Source: Filomicrobium sp. (GTDB taxonomy: Bacteria; Pseudomonadota; Alphaproteobacteria; Rhizobiales; Hyphomicrobiaceae). From it: DNA of 6,258 nucleotides. Positions 5,469 to 6,258 of the stretch are shown here, piece by piece. A model generated the notes under the pieces. It made no database searches, was not told where the DNA came from, and saw nothing but the letters and a program-made list of their open reading frames with translations. The stretch covers positions 1 through 6,258 of the forward strand of contig JAJFHK010000524.1 of NCBI GenBank assembly GCA_021775655.1. The letters are read 5' to 3'. Each line of letters starts with the position of its first letter. Positions within the stretch are counted from its first letter, which is position 1. Position numbers and translations under genes: made by a program.

Positions 5469-6215
5469 CTAGTCTTCGGCGGCTTCACCCATTTTCAGCC
5501 AGGCATAATGGATTGGAAAGCCTTCACCCACGAGCATGCTCGTCACCTCGTTGAGTGGCAGTCCAACGACATTGGTGTAAGAACCGATGAGCTTTTGCAC
5601 GAACACTCCGGCAAGCCCCTGGATGGCATAACCGCCAGCCTTACCCCGCCACTCTCGTGAGGCAATGTAGGCCTCGATTTCTGCCCGGCTGAGATGCTTG
5701 AAACGCACACGCGTCTCGACGATTCGTGTTCGAATTTTGTCGTCTGGAGTGATTAGGCAAACGCCCGTCATGACCCTGTGCGTTCGTCCTGACAGGAGTT
5801 GCAGCGAAGCGACCGCCTCTTCCATGAACTGCGGTTTCATCAAAATCCGCCGTCCCATAGACACGATCGTATCTGCAGCCAGAATGTAGCTGTCTGCGAC
5901 GTCACGGTCGTTGCCGATCTGATCCCGAGCGGTTTCCGCCTTCTGACGGGCAAGCCGCTGAACCAGTCCGCGAGGCATTTCGCCCTTACGTGGGGTTTCG
6001 TCGATTTCGGCCGGCCGAAGCGCGTCGGGGTCAATTCCGACCTGCGCCAGCAGCGCCAGCCGCCTTGGACTCGCACTTGCAAGGACGAGCTTGGGACGGC
6101 TCTGGCCGGTCTGCGCGGACGGCTTCTGGCGCGCCAACTCCCGTCGCAAGGTATCGCGGCGAGGCCCGTCAGTTCGGCTCAGCGCCGTGAATAGTGTACC
6201 TTTGGCGGTGGTCAT
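5469..6215 (-). CDS. maf: Maf-family nucleoside triphosphate pyrophosphatase
   Basis: Maf proteins hydrolyse non-canonical or pyrimidine nucleoside triphosphates to the monophosphate and pyrophosphate in the cytoplasm (house-cleaning), and were first linked to septum formation. Started at ATG 6215 the protein is 248 residues. An ATG three codons upstream (6224) is equally possible, and the frame stays open to the window edge. Motifs in order are [12 protein letters not shown] (45-56, phosphate-binding signature), IDETP (71-75), AADT (113-116, catalytic Asp115), SGRTHRV (142-148), [12 protein letters not shown] (189-200) and [10 protein letters not shown] (211-220). The KAGGYAIQG block fits the dTTP/UTP-type branch better than the 7-methyl-GTP type (YceF). 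About 40 residues before the [10 protein letters not shown] start are extra compared with typical 190-210-residue members. Followed by yacG on the same strand. Confidence 0.93.
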   Translation of the reverse strand: MTTAKGTLFTALSRTDGPRRDTLRRELARQKPSAQTGQSRPKLVLASASPRRLALLAQVGIDPDALRPAEIDETPRKGEMPRGLVQRLARQKAETARDQIGNDRDVADSYILAADTIVSMGRRILMKPQFMEEAVASLQLLSGRTHRVMTGVCLITPDDKIRTRIVETRVRFKHLSRAEIEAYIASREWRGKAGGYAIQGLAGVFVQKLIGSYTNVVGLPLNEVTSMLVGEGFPIHYAWLKMGEAAED

Positions 6216-6258
6216 GGGTCCCATTCGGTCGAATTGAGGTCTATGCGCCAGGATCTTA
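6212..6258 (-). CDS. Possible tail of the gene upstream of maf
   Basis: A second minus-strand frame is open from the window edge through 14 codons ([14 protein letters not shown]) to TGA at 6214-6212, overlapping the ATG at 6215 as ATGA. The 4-bp overlap is typical of operon neighbours and supports 6215 as the maf start. Fourteen open codons alone are not significant. The residues do not look like IF-1, which often precedes maf in related genomes. Confidence 0.2.
   Translation of the reverse strand, partial: RSWRIDLNSTEWDP

Noticed and set aside
1..6258. CRISPR array, insertion sequence or toxin-antitoxin pair
   Set aside because: No regularly spaced repeats, no transposase-like frame with terminal inverted repeats and no recognisable toxin or antitoxin were seen on either strand.

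Overview
The window looks like chromosomal DNA of an alphaproteobacterium, most likely Hyphomicrobiales (Rhizobiales). The main reason is the gene order maf, yacG, tRNA-Phe on one strand, which I recall as common in that order. The Maf, YacG, Rpe and short-form Pta proteins also read like their alphaproteobacterial relatives. GC is moderately high, and the long intergenic stretches are locally more AT-rich. Genus cannot be told from the sequence alone.

Left part (1-2275): on the minus strand, an unrecognised single-pass membrane protein with a C-terminal Sel1/TPR-like domain (143-1363) overlaps by 4 bp (ATGA) the start of another minus-strand gene that runs off the left edge. Upstream lie about 900 bp without a convincing intact gene. 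This stretch holds a possible promoter, a weak ORF touching the membrane-protein start through a GTGA overlap, and a 57-codon coding-like fragment.

Middle (2276-4492): rpe (ribulose-phosphate 3-epimerase) on the plus strand converges with pta (phosphate acetyltransferase) on the minus strand. The roughly 490 bp between them contain a small minus-strand reading frame broken by an ochre codon at position 6. That frame shares a 15-bp exact match and the peptide VAGQY with the fragment left of rpe. Rpe makes xylulose 5-phosphate and Pta interconverts acetyl-phosphate and acetyl-CoA. They would be linked through a phosphoketolase, but none is in this window, so the link is only a possibility.

Right part (4493-6258), transcribed right to left: maf (nucleotide pyrophosphatase), yacG (zinc-binding gyrase inhibitor), a candidate intrinsic terminator, a strong sigma70-type promoter, and tRNA-Phe(GAA) with encoded CCA. 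A frame ending at the right edge may be the tail of the gene upstream of maf.

Most of the window is ordinary housekeeping sequence. I do not see a clear new system. The least understood material is the membrane protein pair at the left edge and the two related gene remnants flanking rpe.
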